DNA of 64,000 nt from Hyphomicrobiales bacterium (GTDB lineage Bacteria; Pseudomonadota; Alphaproteobacteria; Rhizobiales; HXMU1428-3): contig JAJFHX010000020.1 in the NCBI GenBank assembly GCA_021775425.1, positions 62,001 through 126,000 on the forward strand, in the 5' to 3' direction. Shown piece after piece: positions 26,892 through 36,429 of this stretch. Numbering within the stretch: the stretch's first letter is position 1; each line of letters starts with the position of its first letter. A model generated the notes under the pieces. It was not told the DNA's origin. It worked only from the letters and a program-made list of their open reading frames with translations, and made no database searches. A program made the position numbers and the translations under genes.

Positions 26892-27746
26892 TTGATACGT
26901 AAAATAATAATACCGGTACGGGGTGATGGGAAAAGCGGCAACGTTTTTGCGCACGCGGCTATCCTCGCGCATCGTTTCAAAGCTCACATTGTCGTCACCC
27001 ATTGCCGGCCACGACCAGAAGACCTCTTGCCATATGGAGTGCCAGTCCCTGCTTTTATGCGTGAAATGTTTGTTGAGCAGTCTTCAAAAGTTGCGGACCT
27101 TGAAGAACAAAGCCTTCAGGAAGAAATGACAACCCTCGCCAGACAATATGGCATCGAAATGATGGAGAAACCCACAGGCAATACAGCCTCATTTTCATGG
27201 TTTGAAGAAGCCGGCAGGCAAGTGGATATCATCAAGCGTCATGGCCGCCTTGCTGATCTCATCTGTGTTGCGAAACCTGACAGAGACCGCAACCTTGGTG
27301 CAAATACGTTGAAAGCTGCCCTTTTTAATACCGGCCGCCCTGTCATGATGTGCCCGCCAGCGGATACCCCGCAAGAAAACCTGGGCAACCATATCGCCAT
27401 CGCCTGGAACGGTTCACAAGAAGCCAGCCGCGCCATTGCGCTAACGCTTGACCTCTTCCAGAAGGCCGAACATATCACCGTGCTGACCACTGGCAAGCAC
27501 CCACACGGAGCGAGTTCAGAAGAATTAATCGATTATCTCGCCATGCGTGATGTGAAAGCCAGCATCAACAGATTTGAAGCCAGTGGCAACATCGCAGCAA
27601 GGTTACTCGAAGAAAGCAAATCAATCGGCGCAGACATGATGGTCATGGGTGCCTATGGCCATAGTCATGAAAGAGAAACAATCTTTGGAGGAAACACCCA
27701 GTCAGTCGTCGATACAGCAAAGATGCCAGTTGTGATGGTGCACTAA
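26892..27746 (+). CDS. Universal stress protein, tandem UspA domains
   Basis: This 284-aa protein starts at TTG, with AAAGGA about 10 bases upstream. Two UspA-like units are seen, about residues 1-150 and 155-284. The second has the ATP-type motif GAYGHSHERETIFGGNTQSV, close to the G-2x-G-9x-G(S/T) pattern, and ends VVDTAKMPVVMVH. The first is more degenerate (HCRPRPEDLLPYGVPVPAF). It is a soluble stress or metabolic-state sensor. The tctC gene follows after 165 bp, so USP and the TTT transporter may share regulation. Confidence 0.87.
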   Translation: MIRKIIIPVRGDGKSGNVFAHAAILAHRFKAHIVVTHCRPRPEDLLPYGVPVPAFMREMFVEQSSKVADLEEQSLQEEMTTLARQYGIEMMEKPTGNTASFSWFEEAGRQVDIIKRHGRLADLICVAKPDRDRNLGANTLKAALFNTGRPVMMCPPADTPQENLGNHIAIAWNGSQEASRAIALTLDLFQKAEHITVLTTGKHPHGASSEELIDYLAMRDVKASINRFEASGNIAARLLEESKSIGADMMVMGAYGHSHERETIFGGNTQSVVDTAKMPVVMVH

Positions 27747-27911
27747 GCAGCTCACCTGAAGAACCTGGAATTAGTGACCTTGACTGTACGAAATGCACTT
27801 TTTGCGATTGATACATTTTTGAAAATTAAAATTGAGATTGCCGGTTATCAGGCTGGTGAATAAAAGCGAAGCGTGACGCTATCACGCAAAATCCTTGGGA
27901 GGAGACTTGTA

Positions 27912-28886
27912 ATGATAACACGTAGAACTATGATCGGATTGGTCGCTGCCACGATGCTGGCGTCAACCTCTTTCACAGGCATAGCCCATGCCTTTGAACC
28001 AAACAAACCAGTAGATTTTATCATCATGGCTGGTAAAGGCGGCGGCGCTGATAAAATGGCGCGCCTGATGCAATCCATTATCGAGAAAAACAAGCTTTCA
28101 ACACGGCCACTTGTCCCCATAAACAAATCTGGTGGTTCAGGTGCTGAAGCATTAATTGCCGCCAAAGGCGCAAGAGATCCAGATCACACAATCATGGTCA
28201 CGCTGAACTCTTTCTTCACAACCCCGCTTCGTCAGCCGGGCCTGAAAATTGATGCCATGAAATTTGCCCCGATCGGCCGCATGGCAGAAGACACCTTCCT
28301 GCTGTGGGTCCACAAAGACAGCGGCATCACAACCTTTGAGCAATATCTCGAAAAAGCCAAAAAAGATGGCAGCAAATGGGTCATGGGTGGAACCGGTAAA
28401 AATTCAGAAGACAATATCATTACCGATTACCTGAACAACAATTACGGTCTCAGCATGAAATACATTCCCTATAAAGGTGGCGGTGCTGTTGCCAAACAGG
28501 TTGCCGGCAAGCAGTTAAACTCATCAGTAAACAACCCATCAGAAGCACTCGGTTTTTATGAATCTGGTGACATGGTGCCACTGGTTGCATTTACAGATGA
28601 ACGCCTGCCGATGTTCCCTGATGTCCCGACATTAAAAGAAAAAGGCGGTGACTTCTCTTACTTCATGCAGCGCGCCGTCGTTGGTGCCCCTGGCATGTCA
28701 GATGAAGCTCTTGCCTATTATAACGGCCTTTTCAAAAAGGTTTACGACTCAGCCGAATGGCAGGATTACAAAAAGAAGAAATCACTCATGGGTGATTTCA
28801 TGTCCGGTAAAGATCTTGTCAGCTACTGGGGCACACAGGTTGATCGCCACAGAAAAATCCTGAAAGCCTCTGGCGCGATCAAATAA
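27912..28886 (+). CDS. TTT transporter substrate-binding protein (TctC family)
   Basis: 324 aa from the ATG at 27912, which has a perfect GGAGGAG about 9 bases before it. A signal peptide with a twin-arginine-like start (ITRRTMIGLVAATMLAS) ends near AHA. The mature part follows the TctC/Bug fold, with KPVDFIIMAGKGGGADKMARL as the ligand-loop region and VPTLKEKGGDFSYFM near the C-terminal domain. It binds a carboxylate in the periplasm for the TctA/TctB membrane complex encoded next. The glycine-rich GKGGGADK loop is where tricarboxylate-type ligands bind in the family. The substrate is not deducible; the adjacent island suggests a small organic acid. Confidence 0.9.
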   Translation: MITRRTMIGLVAATMLASTSFTGIAHAFEPNKPVDFIIMAGKGGGADKMARLMQSIIEKNKLSTRPLVPINKSGGSGAEALIAAKGARDPDHTIMVTLNSFFTTPLRQPGLKIDAMKFAPIGRMAEDTFLLWVHKDSGITTFEQYLEKAKKDGSKWVMGGTGKNSEDNIITDYLNNNYGLSMKYIPYKGGGAVAKQVAGKQLNSSVNNPSEALGFYESGDMVPLVAFTDERLPMFPDVPTLKEKGGDFSYFMQRAVVGAPGMSDEALAYYNGLFKKVYDSAEWQDYKKKKSLMGDFMSGKDLVSYWGTQVDRHRKILKASGAIK

Positions 28887-28977
28887 TTTTCATATCCAAA
28901 ACTTTGCGCCGGGGGAATGTTCCCCCGGCACATATCAATAATAACAATAAAGAATGTTAAGGTCGGGAGCCCTTTAA

Positions 28978-29508
28978 ATGCGTAAAGCAGAAATCGTTAC
29001 CGCAGTGATACTCGCGATCCTGTCGTTATATCTGATGTGGAAAAGCGGTGAACCACCATCATGGAACCCCGACATCGCCCGCTTTGATAACATCTGGATG
29101 ATCAAAGGCGAAGGCCCGGGCAGCGGCTTCTGGCCGTTCTGGCTATCGTTTATTATGTTTCTCAGCACAATCTGGATCGCTGTGAACTGGTTTCGAAAAA
29201 CCTCACCGATGTCCGTCTCAGATGAACCCTTCCTTGATGCCTATGGCATGAAAATGCTGGTGCAGGTAGGCGGCGGCCTGTTCGGATTTCTGGCGCTGAT
29301 TCACATCATCGGCTTTTACGGCGCGATGTGTGTGTTCCTGATTTACTACCTTAAATTCCTCGGCAGACATACCATGACAGTGACCTTACTCATCTCGGTC
29401 CTGACCCCGGTTGTATGTTTCTTCTTCTTTGATATCGCCATGCGGATCGTGTTGCCCAAAGGCTATTTGGAGCCACTCTTCATCCCGCTATACGATATTT
29501 TTCTCTAA
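28978..29508 (+). CDS. TTT transporter small membrane subunit (TctB family)
   Basis: This 176-aa inner-membrane protein has four hydrophobic segments (about residues 5-22, 55-72, 92-115 and 120-165), as expected for TctB. The charged periplasmic loop after the first helix contains GPGSGFWPFW, typical of the family. GGGAG lies about 9 bases before the ATG. It lies between tctC (91 bp) and tctA (67 bp) in one operon and works with TctA as the small subunit of the tripartite tricarboxylate transporter. Confidence 0.85.
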   Translation: MRKAEIVTAVILAILSLYLMWKSGEPPSWNPDIARFDNIWMIKGEGPGSGFWPFWLSFIMFLSTIWIAVNWFRKTSPMSVSDEPFLDAYGMKMLVQVGGGLFGFLALIHIIGFYGAMCVFLIYYLKFLGRHTMTVTLLISVLTPVVCFFFFDIAMRIVLPKGYLEPLFIPLYDIFL

Positions 29509-29575
29509 ACAAGTCGCGACATTAAAAAGAAGCGCACAGATAGCGCACAGATAAAGAACTTATAGGACAAATGAA

Positions 29576-31096
29576 ATGGAAGTTATTTCAGCGTTAGCAG
29601 ATGGCGTATTGGTCGCCTTGCAACCGGTAAATCTTGGCCTTGCAATTTTAGGCGTCATCGTCGGCCTGTTCGTTGGTGCAATGCCCGGCCTTGGCTCCGT
29701 GAATGGTGTCGCCATTCTCTTGCCCTTTACATTTGTCATTCAGTCATTCACCGGCGGTGCCACGTCTCCAATGATATTCCTTGCCGCGATTTATTATGGC
29801 GCAATGTATGGAGGCGCCATATCATCTATCACCCTTGGCATTCCCGGGGCATCAACAGCCGTTGCCACCACATTTGATGGCCGGCCCATGGCTTTATCCG
29901 GCAAGGCTCATATCGCTCTCGTTACAGCCGCTCTGGCTTCCTTTGTCGGCGGCACAGTTTCAAATATTATTTTCACAGCGTTCGCCCCGGCCCTTGCCTC
30001 TGTAGCCCTTGATTTTGGTGACCCTGAAATTTTCGCCCTGATGCTGCTGGCCTTTGCCACCTTTGTCGGCCTTGGCGGCGATGACATACCAAAAACCATT
30101 TTTTCAATCTGTATCGGCCTTGTTCTGGCAACGGTCGGGTTTGACATCGTCTCAGGTGAACCTAGGCTTATCTTTTTTGATATAACCGGCTTTAGTCACG
30201 GCATCCGTTTTCTGGTGCTCGCAATTGGCGTCTATGGCATTGGAGAAATGATCTGGACCATCAACACTTCGCGCTATAGCTCAAGCATGACACAAGTCGA
30301 TGTCAGCGCTAAAAACATCTGGCTCGCTATCAAAGAATTTAAAACCGCCTGGAGAGGAACATCCATTGGTTCAGCCCTTGGCTTTTTCGTTGGTATTTTG
30401 CCAGCCGCCGGTGCCACCCCAGGCTCATTGATGTCATATGGTGTCACAAAGCTAATCTCAAAAAATCCGAAAGAGTTTGGCAAAGGCGCAATTGACGGCA
30501 TCGCCGCACCTGAGGCCGCTAACAATTCAGCCTCTACCGGTGCGATGCTGCCCATGATGACGCTCGGCATTCCCGGCTCACCGACAACAGCCGTGCTGCT
30601 GGCGGGCATGGTCATCTGGGGCTTGCAACCCGGACCATTACTGTTCACTAATCAACCGGATTTTGTCTGGCCTCTGATTGGGTCATTCTATATCTCAAAC
30701 GTGGTCGCGGTTCTGATTAACCTTGCCTTTATTCCAGTGTTTTTATGGATGCTGCGCATGCCCTTTACCATTCTGGCCCCAATGATTTTTGTGCTGTCAT
30801 TGGTTGGCACCTTCGCCGCATATCTTGACATGTTCGATGTCTGGTTGATGGTCATTGTAGGCGTCGCCGCCTTCTTCCTGCGCATTCTGGATTACCCACT
30901 GGCCCCAGCCGTGCTGGCAATTGTCCTCGGTCCGATTGCTGAGCCAAAACTGCGTCAGTCGCTACTTTTCTCTGATGGCGATTTCAGCATTTTCTTCACC
31001 CGGCCGATCGCTGGCCCCATCACCATCCTGGCAATAATTCTTATTTTGTTGCCATTATTTAAAGTGATTAAAAACAAGATGAAGGCAGCAAGCTAG
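29576..31096 (+). CDS. TTT transporter large membrane subunit (TctA family)
   Basis: This 506-aa polytopic protein has about twelve membrane segments. Family signatures include VGLFVGAMPGLGSVNGVAILLP near the N terminus, MYGGAISSITLGIPG, and the second repeat FFVGILPAAGATPGSLMSYG with GAMLPMMTLGIPGSPTTAV. Length is standard. It is the transport channel of the TctCBA system, driven by the proton or sodium gradient. AGGA precedes the ATG. It ends the operon; no clear terminator follows before the convergent AapJ-like gene. Confidence 0.93.
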   Translation: MEVISALADGVLVALQPVNLGLAILGVIVGLFVGAMPGLGSVNGVAILLPFTFVIQSFTGGATSPMIFLAAIYYGAMYGGAISSITLGIPGASTAVATTFDGRPMALSGKAHIALVTAALASFVGGTVSNIIFTAFAPALASVALDFGDPEIFALMLLAFATFVGLGGDDIPKTIFSICIGLVLATVGFDIVSGEPRLIFFDITGFSHGIRFLVLAIGVYGIGEMIWTINTSRYSSSMTQVDVSAKNIWLAIKEFKTAWRGTSIGSALGFFVGILPAAGATPGSLMSYGVTKLISKNPKEFGKGAIDGIAAPEAANNSASTGAMLPMMTLGIPGSPTTAVLLAGMVIWGLQPGPLLFTNQPDFVWPLIGSFYISNVVAVLINLAFIPVFLWMLRMPFTILAPMIFVLSLVGTFAAYLDMFDVWLMVIVGVAAFFLRILDYPLAPAVLAIVLGPIAEPKLRQSLLFSDGDFSIFFTRPIAGPITILAIILILLPLFKVIKNKMKAAS

Positions 31097-31177
31097 AAGT
31101 GGTTTCGCCAGATAAGGCATAAGGACGACTGTGACGAACAAAGAAATCAGCACATCTCTGAGTAACAAGACATCGCT

Positions 31178-32209
31178 CTATCTCATCGGCGGAGCATAGA
31201 GAATGCCACCCTTGTTCCATAAGGCGTTGAGCCCCCGTGAAAGGCGCAGTGGTGAACCTTCGCCTAAGTTCTTGTCAAAAACTTCAGAATAATTACCAAC
31301 CTTACCGATAACATCTGCGACCCAATCATCTTTCAGATTCAACTTTTGGGCAACTGCAATGGCTGCTTTCGTAAGGGCTTCTCGTTCCGGTCCGTTTTCC
31401 GCTTTGCTATTTTTCTCATGATCAGAAGTCCAGCCGATTTCTTCAGCATTGATTAAAGCAAAAAGTGTCCAGCGAACAAGATCAACCCACTGCGAATCCC
31501 CCTCAAGAACCACAGGACCTAGCGGTTCCTTAGAAATGACCTCAGGTAAAATAATCAACTCATCCGGATTTTTTAATTTTACACGATCAGCCGCAAGAGC
31601 TGAACGATCTGAAGCATAGGCATCACACTTCCCAGCGTCATAAGCAACAAGCAGTTCAGCCCGACTGTTAAATGCGATGATCTCTGTTTCAATTTTCTGT
31701 GCTTTGAAATAAGCTCTGACATTCGGGTCAGTTGTCGTCCCGGATATTAAACAGATTTTAACGCCACCAAGTTCCAGCGCACTTATAAGCCCCTGTGCTT
31801 TCCGCACCATAAATCCCTGGCCGTCATAATAAATGACACCTACAAATTCAAGTTCGAGATTAATGTCCCGGGTCATCGTCCAGGTACTGTTGCGAGAAAG
31901 AAGGTCCACTTTGCCAGCCTTCAGAGCATCAAACCGCTCCTCAGCAGTAAGCGGAACAAAAGTAATTTTAAGTGGGTCAGAAAAAATCGCAGTTGATACC
32001 GCCCGGCAAAAATCAACATCAAAACCACGCCACTGATCTGATGCCCCTTTTTCCGCAAATCCGGATAATCCTGCGTTAACACCGCAGATCAATTGCCCCC
32101 TGCTTCGGATATCATCCAGCGTACTGGCATTCAAGGTATGAAAAGGAAGGAACATTAGAAAAATGACAAGAATGGCTTGCAGCGAGCGCATAGTGGTGAA
32201 TATTTCCAT
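31178..32209 (-). CDS. Amino-acid ABC transporter binding protein, AapJ/BztA-like (orphan)
   Basis: 343 aa from the ATG at 32209, with GGGA about 6 bases before; a TTG four codons earlier is less likely. A signal peptide (SLQAILVIFLMFLPFHTLNA) precedes a type-II periplasmic binding domain: LICGVNAGLSGFAEKG, RGFDVDFCRAVSTAIF, DLLSRNSTWTMTRD and the CDAYASDRSALA hinge region. This family binds a broad set of polar L-amino acids for the AapQMP permease. No permease or ATPase gene is adjacent, so it is an orphan receptor, working with a distant permease or as a sensor. It converges with tctA. Confidence 0.88.
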   Translation of the reverse strand: MEIFTTMRSLQAILVIFLMFLPFHTLNASTLDDIRSRGQLICGVNAGLSGFAEKGASDQWRGFDVDFCRAVSTAIFSDPLKITFVPLTAEERFDALKAGKVDLLSRNSTWTMTRDINLELEFVGVIYYDGQGFMVRKAQGLISALELGGVKICLISGTTTDPNVRAYFKAQKIETEIIAFNSRAELLVAYDAGKCDAYASDRSALAADRVKLKNPDELIILPEVISKEPLGPVVLEGDSQWVDLVRWTLFALINAEEIGWTSDHEKNSKAENGPEREALTKAAIAVAQKLNLKDDWVADVIGKVGNYSEVFDKNLGEGSPLRLSRGLNALWNKGGILYAPPMR

Positions 32210-32354
32210 ATCAATTCCCAACTTTTCTATTGATGACAGAAAATGTCTTTGTCTAATGCTAATTTTTTATTTCATTCACTGCCATATTGCTAAATTACTA
32301 GAGGTCAATTTCATAAACCAGACCGGCTCTTATATTTTAATATACGTCTCGGAA

Positions 32355-33662
32355 TTATGGAGACAATTTTTTATCTATATCCCATTCATCTGACCTGACA
32401 ATTTGTTGTTTTCTCGAATCACGATCATAAATATCTTCACGAAAAAGAACATCACCATTTGCTGCAGCCCACGCTGTCACATATACAAAATAAACCGGCA
32501 CATGTTTTTTCAGTTTGATAGTCTGTGGCTCGCCACTGTTAATCACACCATCAGCTTTTGAGGCCGACCAGTCAGGATAATCATCCGCAATCAACCAGTC
32601 AGCAAGTTCAAGAACCCGTTCAACACGAACACACCCGGCACTATAAGGCCGCATGTAATATTTAAAAAGTTTCTTCAGCGGCGTATCATGCATATAGACA
32701 ATATCCTTATTCGGCATGTCGATACGAACGAGGCCAAGGGCGTTGAAGGGGCCGTAATCCTGCCTGAAAACATACCTCTCACCTTGAGCAGACCACCAGT
32801 TCACATCTCTGGGGTCAACTTCTTTGCCACCCCAACCCGAATAGACACGAATATGCTCACGCTTTAAATAATTAATATCTTTTTTGATTTCCGGAATTAA
32901 CGCCCGAACAGCAATTGATTTGGGCACATGCCAGAAAGGAAGGTAATTCACCGCCTTGATATTTGCGTCAATGCTCGGTGTTGGCGTGTGCGGCTTGCCA
33001 ACAATCACCCGGCTATGAAGCTCAACCCTGCCTCCACGAATGGCCTGCATTTCATATGCTGGAATATTAACAATCACATGGCGCTTGCCTTGTGTTTTCA
33101 GGGCAAGCTCACGGATCCGAACCTGATTAATGCGCAGTTGCTCTAACCTGTGATAGGCAGATACATTCAGCGAACGCCATGTGCGCCTATTGACTTTACC
33201 CGATGGCGTCAGGCCAAGCCGGTGCTGATAACGTTTGACAGCACTTTCAAGCCTCTCATCAAATAAATCAGCTTGCCCGCTGGTCTGCCGCAGATCACCA
33301 GAGGCAAGCAACCGCCTTTTCAGCGCAATAACACGAGAGCCAAAATCTCCAACTTTCAGCGACGGCCCTTTGGGAATAGGCCGCCACCCACCAGCCGAAA
33401 CAATTTTCTGGTATTTCTGTATTGCATTCACTAAAGCAATTTGCGTTGTTTCACTTGTCAATAAATGTTTAGCGGCCCAGGGCAAATCGGATGGATCATA
33501 TCCAGGGCGCTTAGAGTTATTGTTTGATTTTTTCTGTTTTACACCAAACAATTCTTCAAACAGGTTCCATTCCTGCCCTATGGCCACCCCGTTTAAACTC
33601 AATGTAAAAAAGAAGCTGCAAGCAAACACAAAACAGCTGGTTCTTTGACGGAGACTTCCCAA
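32355..33662 (-). CDS. L,D-transpeptidase (YkuD domain) with PG-binding domain
   Basis: This 435-aa exported protein has a signal sequence (CFVFACSFFFTLSLNGVAIG). A peptidoglycan_binding_1 domain follows (about 100-170: LKVGDFGSRVIALKRRL ... YQHRLGLTPSGKVNRRT). The YkuD catalytic domain (about 190-380) holds the active-site signature with His of YMHDTPLK and SAGCVRV around residue 347, where the cysteine is the nucleophile. It makes 3-3 peptide cross-links or attaches proteins in the periplasmic murein, in the YcbB/LdtD group. It is a stand-alone gene. Confidence 0.9.
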   Translation of the reverse strand: MGSLRQRTSCFVFACSFFFTLSLNGVAIGQEWNLFEELFGVKQKKSNNNSKRPGYDPSDLPWAAKHLLTSETTQIALVNAIQKYQKIVSAGGWRPIPKGPSLKVGDFGSRVIALKRRLLASGDLRQTSGQADLFDERLESAVKRYQHRLGLTPSGKVNRRTWRSLNVSAYHRLEQLRINQVRIRELALKTQGKRHVIVNIPAYEMQAIRGGRVELHSRVIVGKPHTPTPSIDANIKAVNYLPFWHVPKSIAVRALIPEIKKDINYLKREHIRVYSGWGGKEVDPRDVNWWSAQGERYVFRQDYGPFNALGLVRIDMPNKDIVYMHDTPLKKLFKYYMRPYSAGCVRVERVLELADWLIADDYPDWSASKADGVINSGEPQTIKLKKHVPVYFVYVTAWAAANGDVLFREDIYDRDSRKQQIVRSDEWDIDKKLSP

Positions 33663-33950
33663 ACTTACAAACTCCTGACCTGCACGCGGTAACTGCTCTC
33701 TATACCGGGCAAAATTCCTGCTACATCAATTATCATTAAAATAGTCGCACAATGTTCTGCCAACCTAGAACAAAATAACAGTGGCGTAAATTAATGAAGA
33801 AATTACTCATCCACCCACCAGATTTATTCGTTCAAAATAAGGTAACCAGATGACAAATAAGAAGATACACAAGCGTTTACTGTAATAAATAGTCAAGTAA
33901 CAATTGCTTGACCGCATTTGTAGTAAATCGAATTACACAATTCTCCTGAC

Positions 33951-34002
33951 GCCGCCCATCGAAGACCTGAGAACATCGCTATAAGAATGGCCGTGAGTTA
34001 AA
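33951..34002. repeat. 52-bp degenerate direct repeat, copy 1
   Basis: This segment matches 34139-34190 at 45 of 52 positions in the same orientation, with a 136-bp gap between the copies. Between them is a small hairpin (CCAC/GTGG near 34032-34048). It is noticeably GC-richer than the surrounding DNA. Confidence 0.75.
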
Positions 34003-34138
34003 TTGCGCGGTTGCTGGTGGGCAACTGAAGCGCCACTAAAATGGTGGTTCTCAGACCAATTTCAAATTACGAAGAAGGAACCCTAGCCTGCAAGGCCGGG
34101 GTGACATGGCGTAGCATCAGCGAAGCCCGGCGTGTTGC

Positions 34139-34190
34139 GCCGCCCATCGGAGGCCTGAGAGCATCGCTCGAAGAATAGCCGTGAGATAAA
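34139..34190. repeat. 52-bp degenerate direct repeat, copy 2
   Basis: This is the second copy, ending only 3 bp from the 3' CCA end of tRNA-Phe. Its position immediately downstream of a tRNA gene is where integration scars and dispersed repeats often sit, but no integrase or att-like copy of the tRNA 3' end is present. Confidence 0.75.
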
Positions 34191-34193
34191 AAA

Positions 34194-34269
<76 letters not shown>

Positions 34270-34385
34270 AAATATCAACTGCGAAAGAAAGGCAGGATGA
34301 ACGGTTTTATAGAGACAAATTCCTCCCCTGTCCAGCCTTCCTTTGTTCAAACAGGGGGAAATAACTGAAAAAATTTGAAGCCTGA

Positions 34386-35387
34386 TTAATCCTTGTCATC
34401 TGATGAAAAATCAGACTGATCAAAATTATAAACTTCGTTACAGAATTCACAGGTGACAATAATTTTCCCAGCCATTTCAATCATCTCATCCCGCTCTTTT
34501 GCGGAAAAATTAGCGAGCATTCCTTGCACCCGTGTCCGTGAACAGGAACACCTCGCCACCACTGGCACCTTATCATAAATCCGAACACCTTCTTCATGAT
34601 AAAGTCGCAGCAATAGCCGCTCCGGCGCAAGTTCAGGATCAAGAAGCTCATGAGCTTCTACAGATTCACCCAAAATTCGCGCCCGCCGCCAGTCATCTTC
34701 AATATCTTCAAAAGCCGGGGCCATTTCAACAGGGTTACCACCCTCACTGGTCAGATACTGAACCAGCAATCCACCAGCCCGCCAATGCCAGTTCTTCCCG
34801 TCAGATGACGCATCAGCATTATAATGTTTCGCCACATGCAACCGGACAAGGCTGGGTATTTGCTCAGATTGCTGAAAGTAATCTTCAGCGACCAGGCCAA
34901 GATTATCCTGCTCCAGCGCGACAATCCCCTGATATCGCTCCATATCCGGCCCCTGATCAACTGTCAGAGCCATATAGCCCCGCCCCAGCCAGCTGCCAAG
35001 TTCATGTTCAACACCTTGCGCTTCCAGATCAGCCACCGCCGCCTTATTAAAGCTGGCATAACCACGCAGTTCTCCCGGCGTGGTGTAATCCACCACAATC
35101 ATAGATATCGGCCCATCGGTTTTGGTTTGCAAAATAAGCTTGCCATCAAACTTTAAAGAGGCACCAATCAAGGCTGTCAGCGCAATCGCCTCTCCCAGAT
35201 AGTTCGATACACTATCAGGATAATCATGCGCGGCGATGATATCATCAACCGCTGTGCCAAGCCGCGTTAGACGCCCGCGCGCCCCGGCACCGTCCGCCTG
35301 AAACGGTAACACAACATCATCGGTAACTTCACTATCAAGAATAATATAGCCATCATCAGAGACAGATGACTGGTCATTTTCACTCAT
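34386..35387 (-). CDS. Hsp33 redox-regulated chaperone
   Basis: This 333-aa Hsp33 protein has its N-terminal chaperone core (about 25-250, with the ALIGASLKFDGKLILQ and DGPISMIVVDY strands). The C-terminal zinc redox switch holds the four cysteines C280, C282 and C313, C316 in the CxC...CxxC pattern. Reduced protein binds zinc and is inactive; oxidation releases zinc and activates holdase function in the cytosol. AGAAGG lies before the ATG. It is the third gene of the leftward argD-argF-hslO operon, 43 bp after argF, a common order in Rhizobiales. Confidence 0.95.
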   Translation of the reverse strand: MSENDQSSVSDDGYIILDSEVTDDVVLPFQADGAGARGRLTRLGTAVDDIIAAHDYPDSVSNYLGEAIALTALIGASLKFDGKLILQTKTDGPISMIVVDYTTPGELRGYASFNKAAVADLEAQGVEHELGSWLGRGYMALTVDQGPDMERYQGIVALEQDNLGLVAEDYFQQSEQIPSLVRLHVAKHYNADASSDGKNWHWRAGGLLVQYLTSEGGNPVEMAPAFEDIEDDWRRARILGESVEAHELLDPELAPERLLLRLYHEEGVRIYDKVPVVARCSCSRTRVQGMLANFSAKERDEMIEMAGKIIVTCEFCNEVYNFDQSDFSSDDKD

Positions 35388-35430
35388 TTACATACCTTCT
35401 TAACCGGCCAATAATCTCTTAATCAACGGC

Positions 35431-36375
35431 CTATATAGCACCAAGGCTCCAGGCGATGATCGCCTTTTGCACATGCAAACGGTTCTCAGCTTCATCAAAC
35501 ACAACAGATTGCGGCCCATCTATGACATCAGCTGTCACTTCGCGTCCCCGATAAGCCGGCAGGCAGTGCATGAATAAAGCATCTTTATCAGCAAGCGCCA
35601 TCATCTCACGATTAACCTGATAGGGCGCAAAGGCTTCCTTGCGTTCAGCTGCATCTTCATCACCCATAGATACCCATGTATCAGTCATGATAAGATCAGC
35701 CCCTTCAAAAGCGTCTTCGATCTTATCAACAATATGTATTGAGGATTTGCCGCCCGTTAAACCAAGAGCTTTATCTTTAGCAATCGCCTCCTGCATGGCT
35801 TCAGTTGGTCCATATTGTTCCGGTGCCGCTATATAGAATGAAAATCCGAGTTTGGTCGCTGCATGAACAGCAGAAAGCGCGACATTATTACAATCACCAA
35901 TCCAGGCGACTTTACGGCCCTCAATCGGCCCGCGTTTTTCTATAAAGGTAAGAATATCAGCCAGAATCTGACAAGGATGCGAACGATCTGTTAATCCATT
36001 AATCACCGGCACATCCGCAAACTCAGCCAGGTCGAGCAAATTCTGATGCGCAGACGTGCGTAGCATCATCACATCCACATAGCGCGACATCACCCGTGCT
36101 GTATCCGCAATCGACTCGCCCCGCCCAAGCTGTAGGTCATTTGAGCTAAGTGAAATACAAGACCCACCAAGGTCACGCATCGCCACATCAAATGAAACCC
36201 GCGTGCGCGTCGAAGGCTTTTCAAAAATCGTCGCCAGAATGCGCCCATCACACAGCTTAGGAGCTTTGTGGCGCAAATCTTTAAACTCTTTTTTCATTAA
36301 GAGTGCCTTATCTAAAATATGGCTGATCTCTTCAGAGCTTAAAATATCTAAATCAATAAAATGCCGTTTTTCCAT
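35431..36375 (-). CDS. Ornithine carbamoyltransferase
   Basis: 314 aa from the ATG at 36375, chosen because AAGGA lies 7 bases upstream and the protein then starts MEKRHFIDLD as in relatives; a GTG at 36420 and ATG at 36408 are also in frame. Carbamoyl-phosphate sites are FEKPSTRTRVSFD and SHPCQILAD. The ornithine-binding region is in TDTWVSMGDE and the catalytic cysteine in MHCLPAYRGREV. It converts ornithine and carbamoyl phosphate to citrulline in arginine synthesis. It follows argD in the same operon. Confidence 0.96.
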   Translation of the reverse strand: MEKRHFIDLDILSSEEISHILDKALLMKKEFKDLRHKAPKLCDGRILATIFEKPSTRTRVSFDVAMRDLGGSCISLSSNDLQLGRGESIADTARVMSRYVDVMMLRTSAHQNLLDLAEFADVPVINGLTDRSHPCQILADILTFIEKRGPIEGRKVAWIGDCNNVALSAVHAATKLGFSFYIAAPEQYGPTEAMQEAIAKDKALGLTGGKSSIHIVDKIEDAFEGADLIMTDTWVSMGDEDAAERKEAFAPYQVNREMMALADKDALFMHCLPAYRGREVTADVIDGPQSVVFDEAENRLHVQKAIIAWSLGAI

Positions 36376-36429
36376 CGGCCTGTCCTTAGCTAAAATTTCT
36401 ACATTCATTTTATCACCCACAAGAAACGA

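Larger units (their letters stand above)
33663..34193. other. Intergenic stretch beside tRNA-Phe with a direct repeat
   Basis: About 530 bp without a supported gene. The left half is AT-rich and featureless. The right half (from about 33945) is GC-richer and contains the 52-bp repeat pair listed separately. Open frames here look non-coding. Confidence 0.5.

Noticed and set aside
34324..34357. Possible terminator between tRNA-Phe and hslO
   Set aside because: The 7-bp arms (cccctgt/acagggg) are separated by 19 bases and lack a T-run on either strand.
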